Of a DNA stretch of 64,000 bases, positions 1 through 13,400 are shown piece after piece (the stretch's first letter is position 1; every line of letters starts with the position of its first letter). The position numbers and the translations under genes are program-made. This stretch comes from Odontocerum albicorne. Its lineage: Eukaryota; Arthropoda; Insecta; Trichoptera; Odontoceridae. A model generated the notes under the pieces. That model ran no database searches. It had not been told where the DNA came from and saw nothing but the letters and a program-made list of their open reading frames with translations. The stretch covers positions 4,855,366 through 4,919,365 of the forward strand of contig OX463846.1 in NCBI GenBank assembly GCA_949825065.1. The letters are read 5' to 3'.

Positions 1-299
1 AATAAACCACGACACATCAAATGATTCGGAATAAATAATAAAATAATATAGAAAAAACAATATTTTAGAAGTGTTTCAATCAACTTTTTACAGTTGTTTT
101 CACCAAGAAAGGATTAAGTCCAAAACAGGTGTCTGTATTTTTAATTTTTAGGTAATATGTTTTTAAGTTACTCATTTTTTTTGTAATAATTCTTATAAAT
201 AAATAAACTGTCTTTAAATAACATCTGTTTGTATTTTATTTTATTAAAAATTTGATTTTACATCGCCTTCCGTAACTTGAATTGCATTTATCTCAAAAC

Positions 300-551
300 T
301 CAATAAATGGACTTAAATGCTTTTCGCAGAACAACGGCAATATAATATCTTAAAGGGGATATTATAGAACCGATAACAGAATAAAAATATATAATAAGGA
401 CAAAAATCAATAAAATAACAACCCACCCCCAGTCAAGCCCCTTAGTTATATTGAGGAAATGCCGGAGAAAGACCCTCCTGAACTCGACAATATCCATGTT
501 AAAAATATCCATAAAACCAAACACGAATTGGCTCAATTGTTGTATTCTCAC
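300..551 (-). CDS. Candidate small membrane protein, 83 aa, unknown
   Basis: A single uninterrupted reading frame of 83 codons. Residues about 42-62 form a strongly hydrophobic segment (WGWVVILLIFVLIIYFYSV), preceded by a basic and acidic stretch with the motif FRRVFLRHFLN and followed by a basic tail (VLRKAF). This fits a single-pass membrane microprotein. An internal Met at residue 14 or 19 could be the true start. On the same strand AATAAA occurs about 55-65 bases after the stop (235-245), compatible with a short 3' UTR. It lies upstream of the first visible HERC4 exon, probably in a HERC4 intron on the opposite strand. I recognise no family. It could be chance in A+T-rich DNA, but the residue composition looks more protein-like than neighbouring chance frames. 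Confidence 0.35.
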   Translation of the reverse strand: MRIQQLSQFVFGFMDIFNMDIVEFRRVFLRHFLNITKGLDWGWVVILLIFVLIIYFYSVIGSIISPLRYYIAVVLRKAFKSIY

Positions 552-700
552 GATTTATGAATTACGATTTGCAACTATAGTATAGTCAACAAATTATTAT
601 TGGTACATTTGGATTGTAAAAGGTCCGTGTATTTCTAACAGGAGTGGGAAAAGCCATTTGAGCCATAATATTGGAGCTGTCAACGATATTGTGGTTATTC

Positions 701-890
701 AGACAACCTCCGTGGTCTGGTGGTAAGACATTTGTCTGCCGATCCGGAGGTTGCGGGTTCGATCCCCACTGGAACCCAGATTTTTTAAATAGGATTCTAG
801 TCTAGTTAACACTTAGGGCCTACAAAAACATCCCTACTGGTTGGTTGGAAGAGATTGCCACATGGCAATAAACTCACCAGGTTAAAAAAA
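701..890 (+). mobile_element. tRNA-derived SINE, near complete
   Basis: The head resembles a tRNA: A-box-like TGGTCTGGTGG near 713 and a canonical B box GGTTCGATCCC at 756-766. A tRNA-unrelated body follows (TTAGGGCC, GGTTGGAAGAGATTGCC, ending in CACCAGGTT plus A-rich tail). The same body recurs at 5866, 16795, 45108, 46020 and 58010, which defines a dispersed family. Transcription would be by RNA polymerase III from the internal boxes. This is not a functional tRNA gene: no sound cloverleaf continues past the T arm. Confidence 0.8.
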
Positions 891-1219
891 TAAATTAAAG
901 AGCTCTTAAGTGAAAACCAGACGGGAGTCATGAACCTGACCAGTAATTCCAGGGCAGGAAGATACGCATCTTACAAAACTAGGCCATGGAAATTAGCCTT
1001 TATATGTATTTTTATATTTTCAATAAGCTTTATTATTTTAAAGTATAAAAGTTTCTTTCGAGTTTTAATTCATAAGTCAATAAAAAGGGAAAAGTGTATT
1101 CAGAAAAAATATGTTAAGGAAGAGAGATGTATCTTGAATTAGAACTCATATTATTTGTAAAGGCTTATTTAAATAGAAATTCCTGAAAAATCCCATCAAT
1201 ATTATGTTTCCACTTTCAG

Positions 1220-1420
1220 AATACTTGCAGCAGTAGTACTGAAGAGTACAGCTTACATAGGATATTTGCCGGTGGGGACAGGTGTTTTGTAACTCTGCAG
1301 CCTTTCAAAGGACTCCCATTTAACAGCAGGGGTCACGAACCGTCCTCTCAGATCCTCACAATAGAGCCCCAAAAACTTGTCCCTTGCCTCGCTTTAAAGG
1401 AAGGCGACCAAGTTGATCAG
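1220..1420 (+). CDS. HERC4: HERC4 exon: end of RCC1 domain
   Basis: Acceptor TTTCCACTTTCAG ends at 1219; donor GTAATT starts at 1421. 67 codons, phase 0 at both ends. It carries [17 protein letters not shown], the last RCC1 strand motif, and then the start of the linker to the HECT domain. Confidence 0.9.
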
Positions 1421-4400
1421 GTAATTACAAAAGACATACATTACTGACCCAGTAATAAGTCTATTGTGTGGAGTAAATAAGTCTATTGTGTGCTTAGGTC
1501 AGACAGCGATCTTCCGCATGGAAATTCAGTGCATTACCGTTTGGCCATGCACTATGCAATCAATTGTTTTTATTTAACGATTACGTAGTTAGATTCATAT
1601 AAGTATATTCATTAAACATGTCGCGAAATATACTTTCGCCACTTATGCACGTAAAAAAGGAGTCATTTTAGTGCCATTTGGTAGTCTTAACTCGAAAATT
1701 GATTTTTTGGAGTTTCGCCACTATGATTCTAAACAGGGGATATATACAGATCATATGTGTTTTTATTTAATTAATTCTACAAAACTGCATTTATAGTGCA
1801 TTATATGTATGTATACGCATATATAGATAGCAGATTATTTTTTATTTGATTATATTTGAAGTTTTTTCTCAATAATCTTGGACGATAAATAGATGATGTG
1901 CATCCACCCTGAATATGTGCGATTAGCATGTCCTGCATGCTCAATAAATATGTTTTTATTTTCAGGACATATTGTGTTACTTAGAGACTGCGTTTAAATC
2001 TCTCGCTTGTATTAATGGATCATTTTTACTACCAAATAATAACCATTACTGTTGTAACTCTAAAACCAGCGGTGTGGATTACACCAAAGCGGAAGAAGTG
2101 TTTGGTATAATTAGTAATATAGAAAATACATCAGTCGGAGATGTGGTGAGTTCTGAACATTTAATTCCTTGTAGTTAATTAATTGCCATATTAGATAATA
2201 CGTCAATGACATATTGAATGAGGTCATTTTAATAAGAAATAATTTATATAGAGAATGTTAATTTTAGTCAAAACTGAAGCATTGGCTTTAGAATTCAGTA
2301 AAACAACCTTATCTTTTTAGAATGTAATCTTTTAATTTAGTTTAAACACCGTTTATGTCACATTTTGAGTTGACTTTTTATGAGACTGTCTTTAAGTATT
2401 GCCAATTAACAGATATGACCTTGACAGTCAGTCTTATTTTGAAATAAATGTCAAATTTGATTTTCGTATATTTTATTCTGTTCTTATAAGAACAAAATCA
2501 TTTATAGCAGATATCAAAAAGTAAACACATCTTAGTACTGATTTTTTGTCTAAATCAAGCAGTGTAACTTAGGTTTGTCGAACATATTGAATAGAAATCT
2601 TAATTTATTTTTATTTTAGTTCTTTTGTGTCCATGGTTAAACATGGTACATCTATTGGGATTATTGCTATATAGCAATTTTTTCCAACCAACTAACCAAC
2701 TGACTTTGGATACATTAAACTGTTTAATCTATTGCAAAAAAAAAATATTTATAAATATACCTTTAAATTTAAGTAAAAAAACACTAACAAATAACTAATC
2801 CACCTAAAACTCCAGAACAAGGCATTCAAAATATCTTTTAACACCCATCCCAGAACAAACCTTACCCAACTTCACGCCTAACAGTGAGAAGAAACCCTAA
2901 CATACAAACCACATCCTCGCTTGGACCGTGAAGTTCTATAAAAGTCACAAAATCACAACAATTCCTTAGTCGCTGCCCTGGGGGCTTACGAGAGTAAATC
3001 AGACCTACCCTTCCGTTATAAGCACAGGCTCCCGAAGCATTATCTGTTGCCTGACTAGTCCACCTACAGTATTAGCTGGGACGACCAAGGTCTGAGTGAA
3101 TATGATGGAATACAAGTAGCCTGAACGAGTGGACTTGTTCTTGCTAAATAATTAGTTGTAAGAATTGTTATCTAGTTATAAGTAGTATGTACTATAGGTG
3201 TTAATTATTTCTAAGAAATCATATATTAAGATTGTAAAAAATAAAAATAAAATGACATGTAGGAAAACAAGATTAAGTAAAAATTAGTTAAGTAATAAAT
3301 TTGTATATAGGTATAGCCTTGACAAATATTTGTACAATATATTACTTTGTTTAATAAAAAAAAAACTAATCTCTATCAATAATGGAAGAACTAGAGGAAA
3401 GAAATTCGTTCAAGAATAAGGAAGGGAAGCAAAGAAAAATTAGGATGAAAGGATATTTTGAATCGTGTAATATTTTTTTAATTCTCTCTTAAATTTACTG
3501 CTTTGCTGTTTACAAAATATTGGTAGAGAGAGAGTAAAGAATTAAACCAGATTAAATATGAACTTTACTTTTGATTTTTGACATAGTTTGCATATTGCTT
3601 TGTCTCATACAAGAGCAACATTGTTAAAAACAGTTGAATAGCAACATTTTTTTACATAGTTTACATATTGCTTTGTCTCATACAAGAGCAACATTGTTAA
3701 AAACAGTTGAATAGCAACATTGTTTTACATAGTTTACATATTGCTTTGTCTCATACAAGAGCAACATTGTTAAAAACAGTTGAATAGCAACATTTTTTTT
3801 ACATAGTTTACATATTGCTTTGTCTCATACTAGAGCAACATTGTTAAAAACAGTTGAATAGCAACATTGTTTTTACATAGTTTAACATATTGTTGTCTCA
3901 TACAAGAGCAACATTGTTAAAAACAGTTGAATAGCAACATTGTTTTTACATAGTTTACATATTGCTTTGTCTCATACAAGAGCAACATTGTTAAAAACAG
4001 TTGAATAGCAACATTGTTTTTACATAGTTTACATATTAATTTGTCTCATACAAGAGCAACATTGTTAAAAACAGTTGAATAGCAACATTGTTTTTACATA
4101 GTTTACATATTGCTTTGTCTCATACAAGAGCGACATTGTTAAAAACAGTTGAATAGCAACATTGTTTTTACATAGTTTACATATTGCTTTGTCTCATACA
4201 AGAGCAACATTGTTAAAAACAGTTGAATAGCAACATTGTTTTTACATAGTTTACATATTGCTGTCTCATACAAGAGCAACATTGTTAAAAAAAACCTGTA
4301 TATAAGAGGGACTGCTTATATACAGTTTTTTTTAATAATCTACTACTATCAGTGAGACAGTGACTTTTTTTACCAGAACTTGACAATTTTTTTTTCTCGT

Positions 4401-7400
4401 ATTAGGTAGATTTATTTTCTTTTTAAAGTGGTATTGTCTGTGCTTTCTCATTGGATGATGTCAGTGTCAAGAAGGAAGAAGCTGTTTAATGTGACAGACG
4501 AGGATTTTTAAAGTTGTAATAGGGAAGCTGGTTTACCAGCCATGAAGATTCATTGCTATTCCAAAAAAAAAGAAGTTTGTTCTCTCCTAATCAGGGGTAA
4601 ATAACAATAGTGACAATAAGAACTATTTTTCCGTGCCATAAATTGTTATTAAAAATACTTGATTTAAATATTGTAAATGATGGATATAAAAATGAAGGTG
4701 AAAAGGTAAATATATATAAATTATGTGAAAGAAAAAATAAGTAAATAAAACACTTATTTTATATTTTTGTTTTCACCACTGGTTTATTTTTGGGTTTTGA
4801 AGACCACCGTCTTCATTGTTGGGTGAAGATAAACTAAATTGCTAAAAATACATTTCCTGTACAAGTGTAAATAATATAAGAGGAATGAGGTAGGGGGAGA
4901 GAAGTGGGGAGAGATGTGATTCAATGGTAAATGGGGTGGGGAAAAAATTAAAATGAAAATGAATCTTTCGGGCAGGCCAGGGTCTGGATATCCAAGGGGG
5001 TGGATTTTAAATAGGAAACATATTAAGCAGAGGGCTAATATTAAAATTGGTTTGGTTGTTGATGATATTTAGACTTAATTGTATACATTTTTCAATCTCG
5101 AGAATTTCCAAATTTTCAAACTGCGATCCCCCTCGGCGGTGTTTTATTTACTTATTTCTCCTTTTACTTAAAATATGGCACCACAAAGGGAAACTATATA
5201 TAGTCTTTTCGAAGATTCAAGAAATATAAATCTGTTTATTATTTTCTAGATATTACAAAGTATAAGTAGTGCAATAGAATCCTTATCTTCTAATCCTCCT
5301 GATGCAGAGGCCTTAAGGTGTTACTTGACCCTTCCACTTTACCACGAGTCTCTCAATCCGCGGAGGTGGATACATCTACAAGTGCCGTTGGCCTCGGCTC
5401 TCGGTGCATTGAGGCCAGTTCCGCAGAAGTTCATAACTGCATGGTGTCACGCCATGAAGCGTGAGCACTTCGAGAGGATTGTAGATGTCTTTAAGAATGT
5501 AGTGCACTACTATTTAAAAGAGTCAAGTGAGAATAAGGTGAGGAAAAAATTCACTATAAAATTAGTCACTTAACTCAAGATGATACATGTAGGTATAGAG
5601 TCCCAAAAAATGTATACACTTACACCATGCTATTTACTTGAACTTGCTACTGGAATTTGTCATACCGTGCATTCGTGAGAAGTCTAGGGATGAGGACTTT
5701 TATTTCCAGGAAAATGGTGCATCTTCCCACTACCATAGTGATTTGATGAGAAATGATTTTTGGCCCAACCTGTATAAGAGGCTAATAAGCTTCACAAGGA
5801 AGAACAAATTATAATAATTTAATTTAATAACAAATATGAGGAAGCTGAAAAATTGTAAGTCTCCTGAAGATGACACTTGTCTGCCGATCCGGATGTTGCG
5901 GGTTCGATCCCCGCTGTAACCCAGATTTTTTAAAATAGGATTCCAGTCTGGTTAACACTTAGGGCCTATAAAAACATATTTCTGGTTGGTTGGAAGAGAT
6001 TTCCACATGGCAATAAACACGCCAGGTTAAAAAAAAAAAGATGGAGTTATTGCCGAGTTTCTCAAGTAAAGGGTCTTTCAAATTGAGCGGTTTTTTTAAT
6101 TCTTGGATAAAACACAGATGGCGTCACGAACTTGCCTGGGTCTTATTACATTTGAGAAGTGTAATGTATGGCATTTATAAAAATGGAATTGTATACAATA
6201 TAACAATGCATTCAAATTGAAAATTATTGTATCTATTGTGATCTCCGGAAACGGTGATGTTAATTGGCCACCAAGATCATGTGATCTGACACCGTTGGAC
6301 TATTTTTTCTGGGGTTACGTGAAAATCTAGGTCTATAAGAATGACCCCCAATCAATTCCTGAGATGAAGGATGAAATTATTCGCGTTATTGGTGAGTTAG
6401 AATCGTAATTATGCCAAAATGTCATCGAAAATATTGACAAAAGAGTGGACATCTGTGGAGCTGCAAGAGGTGGACATTTGGCGGATATTGTTTATTGTGT
6501 TTAAATGGCATACATTATACTTCAATGACCAATAAAAAGTTTTTTGAAATCAAAGCGAATTGTGTGTTTTATTCAAGAGTTAAAAAAAAATTTGTCAAAA
6601 AAATCGCTCAATTTGAAAGACCCTATATAAGATCAGTGTTCCGATACATTTATAAAATTATGATTATCTTTATAAAATGGTATGGGTTGAGGAGTACTGT
6701 TCAATGTCAATTGGCGAAATGGATCCATTGTCATCCTTCTTAAGAAAGGTGACTTCTCAGTTGTGGAAACTACCGTGGGGTCACATTGCTGAGTTTGCCT
6801 AGAAAGATCTTATCTCAAGGGATCCTCAGTCACATCCAGGACTCCATTCTAACCATCCTGAGGATTTTTTTCCTGGTAACTCTTGTGTGGATCAAATTTT
6901 TAACATCCACTGCATCTTCCAACAAGCAATTCAATTCAATTCACCCTTCTTTTAAAGCTCCACAAGGGAGTATAGAGAGGCCACCAGTCTTCTCCATTCA
7001 GAGCGGTTTCGGGCAGTGTTGGTAATCTCCCTCCACAACATTCCTAACGCTCTGACTTCCTTGTCATAGGAATGGTACACCGTGAGAGAGGCTCTTCCAG
7101 GCCATCGGGACCCCAATGGACAGAAAAACAGCGCTCTCCTTGGCCAACTATCATCGGGCATTCTCAGAACATGTCCCAGCCAGGACTATCGCCTCTTCCA
7201 AATTACAGAGACGACAGACCCTCCCGGGTGCGACGGTGTACAGCGTCGTTTGTTATGTGGTCATACCACCTGATTCCCAATATCCTCCTGAGACACCTGT
7301 TTTCAAAACTATCGTATTCCAACAAGCACAAGAGCTAAAATCACCACTTGTTTGCTGCTTCGATTTCAAAAAAGTCTTTGATACTCAGTCATATAAAAAA

Positions 7401-10400
7401 CTAGGAAGGATACAGACACCAATAAGCCGAGACTTCATATTTAGATTAAACACTGGAGAATCCTATTTGGTCTTCAAGTTTATAAAAGCACCGTTGGCGG
7501 CACATTCCAGAGACCCCCATTCATGGCAATAGTGGCATTCAAATAATTGGTAAATTCTGTTGACATAAATCAATATAAGAGTTTGAAAGTTTTTTATTAA
7601 CCCTTTATGGGGTAAGTTTTTATTTTTGAGATATTGAGTTTTTTGTTGAATAAATCATTATTCTGTGTATGAAATCAACTTTATTTCTTCGAAAATGTGT
7701 TTTAAAAATTTTTTTTTGGAAATGAGGCGGTCGCATATGAGACCTGTGCCCATTTCACGGGTCATGTCAGTGGGAGCAAAAGTGACCAATTAATGTTTAG
7801 GTTATAATATCTAAGTTAAGGTTGTATTAGGAAATAAAATTCTTATATTATTAGGTGTACAAATAAGTTTCCGCCGTTTTTTATAAAAAAATGGGCATTT
7901 ATTGTGAAAGAACGGAACCTCATGTTTTATTCGAAGTAGTACCCATCGCTTGCCACTACTTTTCCCCATCTTTCTGTCAGCATACGAATACCGCGTCAGT
8001 CATCATCATCATCTTTTGAGGCTATCCACGAATCGACTCAATTTTTGGTATCTTCATATGATGTGAAGTGCTGCTCAGACAGGCCATGCGTCATCGATCA
8101 AAACAAGTGGTAATCAGAAGGAGCAATGTCTGGTGAATACAGCGGGTGGGGTAAAACTTCTCAATTGAGTGTTTCCAAATAGGTTTTGACCGGTGCCGCA
8201 ACATGTGGACTAGCATTATCATGCAGGAGAATAATTTTGTCGTGTCTGGCGTAGTAGTGGGCGCGCTTTTCCTCGAGTGCTCCACTCAATCTCATCAATT
8301 ATGTTCGGTAGACAGCCCCAGCAATGGTTTCATTCGGTTTGAGCAACTCATACACGACACCAAGCTGATCCCACCAAATACACAACAAGAGTTTTTTTCC
8401 ATGAATATTTGGCTTAGACGTAGATGTTGAAGCATGACCAGGGGATCCCCATGATTTCTTCCTTTTTGGATTATCATAATGGATGCATTTTTCATCACCA
8501 GTGACTATATGGTGCAGAAAACCCTTTCGTTTATGCCTGGCAAGCAGCATTTCACATGTGGAAAATTGGCATTCAAAGTTTCTCCGTGTCAGTTCATATG
8601 AATCCCAATTTCTTTGTTTTTGAATCATTCCCAATGATTTCAACCCATGTGAAATTGCTTGTTGAGTCACTCCTAATGTAAGTGCAAGTTCTTCTTGCGT
8701 TTGGCACGAATCTTGATCCAATAATACTTCCAATTCCGCGTCTTCGTACACTTTCGGCCTTCCGCTACGTTCTTTGTCTTCGATGTCAAATTCACCGTTC
8801 TTAAACTTTTGAAACCACTCACGACAACTTCTCTCACTTAAGGCAGCCTCACCATATGCTTCTACAAGCAATCGATGCGCCTCAGCTGCAGATTTCTTCA
8901 AATTGAAGAAGTAAATCAAAAGTTCCCGCAAATGACGCTTATTCGGCTCAAAACTTGACATTTTCGAACACAAAAAAATATGTTATACTGATAAAAATTC
9001 ACTAATATTTCAAGGTCATGTTGTTGACAGATGTCCAACCTTACGATAATGACATTTTACATCTGACAATTTTAACCATAACTTACTGGTGGCGCCAACT
9101 TTTGTCAAACAGCGGTGACTTATTTGTACACCCAATAGATATAATGAATGGTGATTTACTTATAATACATATTTGACAATCAATTGACCGGATGTTTAGA
9201 TCGTTGCTACTGAACATGCAGCTAACTTCACGACGATTCATCTTTAATAAGACCTCTGCCCGTCCACTACATTTGCCAATTTGACATTTGTGTTAATTAA
9301 AAACGTTCCATTAAGAAAATGAATCCTTATAAGTATAACCATAAGGGTGGTCACATATGCGACCGATTTCTGCTTATGACTGTTAAATGGTTAATGATGA
9401 TATTTTTTTTTCAGAGACTGGAATATGATTCCAAAATAGTTCATATATTAAATGCTTTAGAGAGCCTTAATAAGATTAATGTATCGAATCCTAACCAAAG
9501 CAGAGCTCCTTCAGAGGCCTTCTACATCCACGACTTGGGAGAGCTGGTGGATGTTAGACAAGATTATCTCGACTGGTTAACGGATTCTCAGGTGAGAGCA
9601 CCTTTCCTCATAATATATTTATTTTTTCTTGTTTTCCCAAGGCAGTCCAACTGTCATATCTGCTATATATCAAGATCTATACTAATTTTGTTGTCAAAAT
9701 GAAGCATATCAGGTCTGTAAATATTAAACCGGAATTCGCTCATAGATGGCTCTATAGTTCGGAAATTCTAGGATGAGTCCTGTGAGAGCTCACAAATTTG
9801 CCCCAATATAACCTTGTAACGATGTTCAGTAATTTTAATTATTTTATCAACTTTAACCTTTTCCGGTCCACAAAAAAAAAAAAAATGTTCCATCAGGTCT
9901 ACAAAAGATTTACAGAATTACAGGGTAAAACAATACATGCAGGTTGTTTTTAATAAAACTATATTTATGTTCACAAGGTTGCTTTTAATAAAACTATTTT
10001 TATGTTCACAAGAAAAAAATTACGAATGACATTCGACATAGGACTCCCTGGAATAAAGTCGATGTCGAATGACATTCGACATAGGACTGGAAAGGGTTAA
10101 TATAAGCCTTAATTCTAATAAAAAGCAAGTTATTTAGGTAAATACATTACATAAGGTTGTATTGGGGCAAATTTGTGAGCTGACACAGGACTCATCCTAG
10201 AATTTCCGAACTATAGTTGTCAATGTAGTGACTGTCAAACCGCATCATTGGAGCCTTTTTCTTGTGTTTACATTCGTCAAAGACTTTAAACTCGCAACAA
10301 TACAAGTTTAATATAACTACATATGTTTTCATAGCGTTGATCATGTCTGTTTTTGTGCCTGAAAACTACTCTCTGCGGGCAGCATTGATTTCTGTGACCA

Positions 10401-13400
10401 TTTGAAGAAAACTGCTGCAGAATCGCATCGAATGCTTGTCGAAGCTTACTGTGAGCATGCTCTTGGTAAATCACAGTGCTTTGAGTGTTTTGAAAAATTC
10501 AAAAGTGGCGATTTTGACGTGAGAAATGAAGAACCACCGAGAAAGTTTGAAGACGCTGAATTGCAAGGATTGTTGGATGAGGATGATGCTCAAACGCAAC
10601 AACAACTTGCGGATCAATTAAATGTGACACGAGAAGCCGTCTCCATACGTTTGAAAGCCATGGGAAAGATCCAGAAGGTGGGTTCCACATGAACTGAATA
10701 AAATACAGCTGGAAAACCGAAAAACCACTTGCGAAATGCTGCTTGCCAGGTACAAAAGAATATCATTTCTCCATCGAATTGTGACTGGCGATGAAAAATT
10801 GATATATTTCGAGAATCCTAAGCGTAAAAAATCATGGGTAACTCCAAGCAAACCAGTGACATCGACTGCAAGGCCAAATCGCTATGGGTGGAAGACAACG
10901 CTCTGTATTTGGTGGGACAGAGGGTGTTATCTATTATGAGCTGCTAAAACCTTGCGAAACCGTTAATACTGAACGCTACCGACAACAAATGATGGATTTG
11001 AACCATGCATTGCATGAAAAACGACCAGAATATCAAAAGAGAGAACACAGTGATTTTGCTTCATGATAATGCACCATCGCACACAGCAAAACTGGTCAAG
11101 GAAACATTCTTTCGCATGCGGCTTACTCACCAGACTTGGCTCCATCCGATTACTACTTATTTGCATCGATGGGACACGCACTTGCTAAGTAGCGCGCTTC
11201 ACTTTATACGAAAATGACTCGAAAATTGGTTTGCCTCAAAAGAGCAACAGTTTTTTTGGCGTGGCATCCACAAATTGCCCGAGAGATGGGAAAAATGTGT
11301 AACTAGCGATGGGCAATACTTTGAATAAAATATTTTTTAACATTTTCATACAATAAATGTGTATTTTCTATAAAAAAATCCGGTTTCATATTTACAGACC
11401 TGATACAGACTACGATGACATTTTACATGACCACAACTGAAATGGGCGTGTTTTTTAACAATGTCGAAGTAAATTACTAATATTATGACAATTCACTATG
11501 AGTCAATAAGTTCTAACCCCCATGTGGGTCGCGACTCACTATGAGTCAATAAGTTCTAACCCCCATGTGGGTCGCGACTCCCTGGGGGGTTGCGGTGGTG
11601 AAATATCAGGGGAGTCACAAAAACAAAAATAACTCATGTGTAGTAAAGGGAAAAAACACATTTTCTGAGAAAAATGAACGTATTCATTTAAAAAAATTAC
11701 AGTTTTACCAACTAGACAATTTCTGTAGCCTAGTTGGTAAGACGCCTGACTCCTGACCCGTAGGTTGTGTAGGTTCGATTTCCATTGGAACCGACATTTA
11801 AAAAAAAAAGGACGTTTGTCTGGTTTTCACTTAAGGCGTGTTTAACATCTTTCTGGTTGATCGGAAGAGATTGCGACATGGCAATACGCCTGCCAGGTTG
11901 TAATGTATACAATAAAAGTGTAATTCACTAATATGATACAGTACCAAGTTCAAATCATTGTTGTACAATGTATAAGTTTCTTGAGATATGTAGGGAAGTC
12001 TTTAATTCAGTAAGTACCTGATGATGGAGTTATTTTCTAAGAAGGCTTAACATAGTGGGGGTGGGAAAAAGTGTAAGGGTGAGATGGAGTATGCTCAAGA
12101 AGAATTTTGTATTGAAAAGTGTCAAATATAATTAAGGGATGTCTCCATTGTATCTTTGGTATCTCTTTGTGAGAGATGTTCCTTCAGAGCGGAATAGAAC
12201 TTGGAGGTTGATTTAGTTCGCATTGAATAAATTGATTTTTCCAAATCAATCTTATAGGGTGGGGTATAATGTTAGAGCTTTTTACCATAGCTGGTCCTGT
12301 GGAATAATCTACTTCTTAGTCGTAGATATATGGGTGGCGTGTGCAGCTTTAGGAAGCACTTAAATACAATCCTTTTTGAGAAGTCTTATTAAAATTCACG
12401 ATTGTATTATAAACACATTACAACAAAAGTGGAATGTGTAACTATCACATATCGGAAGATCTACAAAGGTTTCTTTGTAGTTCGTCTTTCTTTGGTAAGT
12501 TTTCTGCTGTTTTCTTGCCAAATTTGTTTTTCTAAGTATGTGTAGATGCGTAGAAGCACCGTTGTGAAATAATCAAAGGTTAACCCTTTATAGCGCAAGT
12601 TTTTATTTTTGAGATATTGAGTTTTTTGTTGAATAAATCATTATTATGTGTATCAAATCAACTTTATTTCTTCAAAAATGTGTTTTAAAAATTTTTTTTT
12701 TTGGAAACGAGGCGGTCGCATATGAGAGCTGTGCCCATTTCAGGGGTCATGTCAGTGGCCGCAAAAGTGACCAATGAATGTTTAGGTAATAATATCTAAG
12801 TTAAGGTTGTATTAGGAAATAAAATTCTTATATGAGATATACTCGTAATGAATGGTGATTTACTTATAATACCTATTTACATATCGGACAATAAATTGAC
12901 CGGATGTTCAGATCGGTGCTACTGAACATGCAACTAACTTCACGACGATCCGTCTTAAATAAGACCTCTGCCCGTCCACAACATTTGTCAATTTGACATT
13001 TGTGTTACTTAAAAATGTTTCATTAAGAAAATGAATCCTTATAAGTATAACCATAAGGGTGGTCGCATATGCGACCGATTTCTGATTATGTCCGTTAAAG
13101 GGTTAAACAAAAAATACTTAATAATTTATATGAAAAGAACACTCAAAACCCCATACTAACGATAATAATTTTGATATTGAATCGTGAATGATCCCTGAGA
13201 ATTCAATGTTCGTAATACACTGGTCATCCCTCGTGTCGAAAATTTTAAAAGTATGCTTTTTATCGAAAATACTTTATTAGTTACGAATTTATTACCAAAA
13301 GTCTATTTCAGGACATGGAAAATGGCGAAATATACAAATTGTTCTTTGATTAACGGACTTTTACTGTAATTCGAAAATTCAGTTTTGTGAAAGGGAGACA

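Larger units (their letters stand above)
9709..11403 (+). mobile_element. mariner-like transposon, host of nested insertions
   Basis: Ends TCAGGTCTGTAAATATTAAA and the inverse of it at 11384-11403, TA flanks at 9707 and 11404. Transposase on the + strand from about 10343: [40 protein letters not shown], then shifted frames with [20 protein letters not shown] and [14 protein letters not shown]. At least three frame changes. Its 5' UTR holds the MITE 9755-10213. The mariner starts 117 bases after the HERC4 exon ending at 9591. Confidence 0.9.

Noticed and set aside
701..890. A true tRNA gene
   Set aside because: The boxes are present, but the acceptor stem does not close and the same text recurs with a common non-tRNA tail, so it is a SINE.
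930..1142. 70-codon frame after the first SINE as a HERC4 exon
   Set aside because: No RCC1 motif, no fitting splice borders, and it does not join in phase to the exon at 1220.
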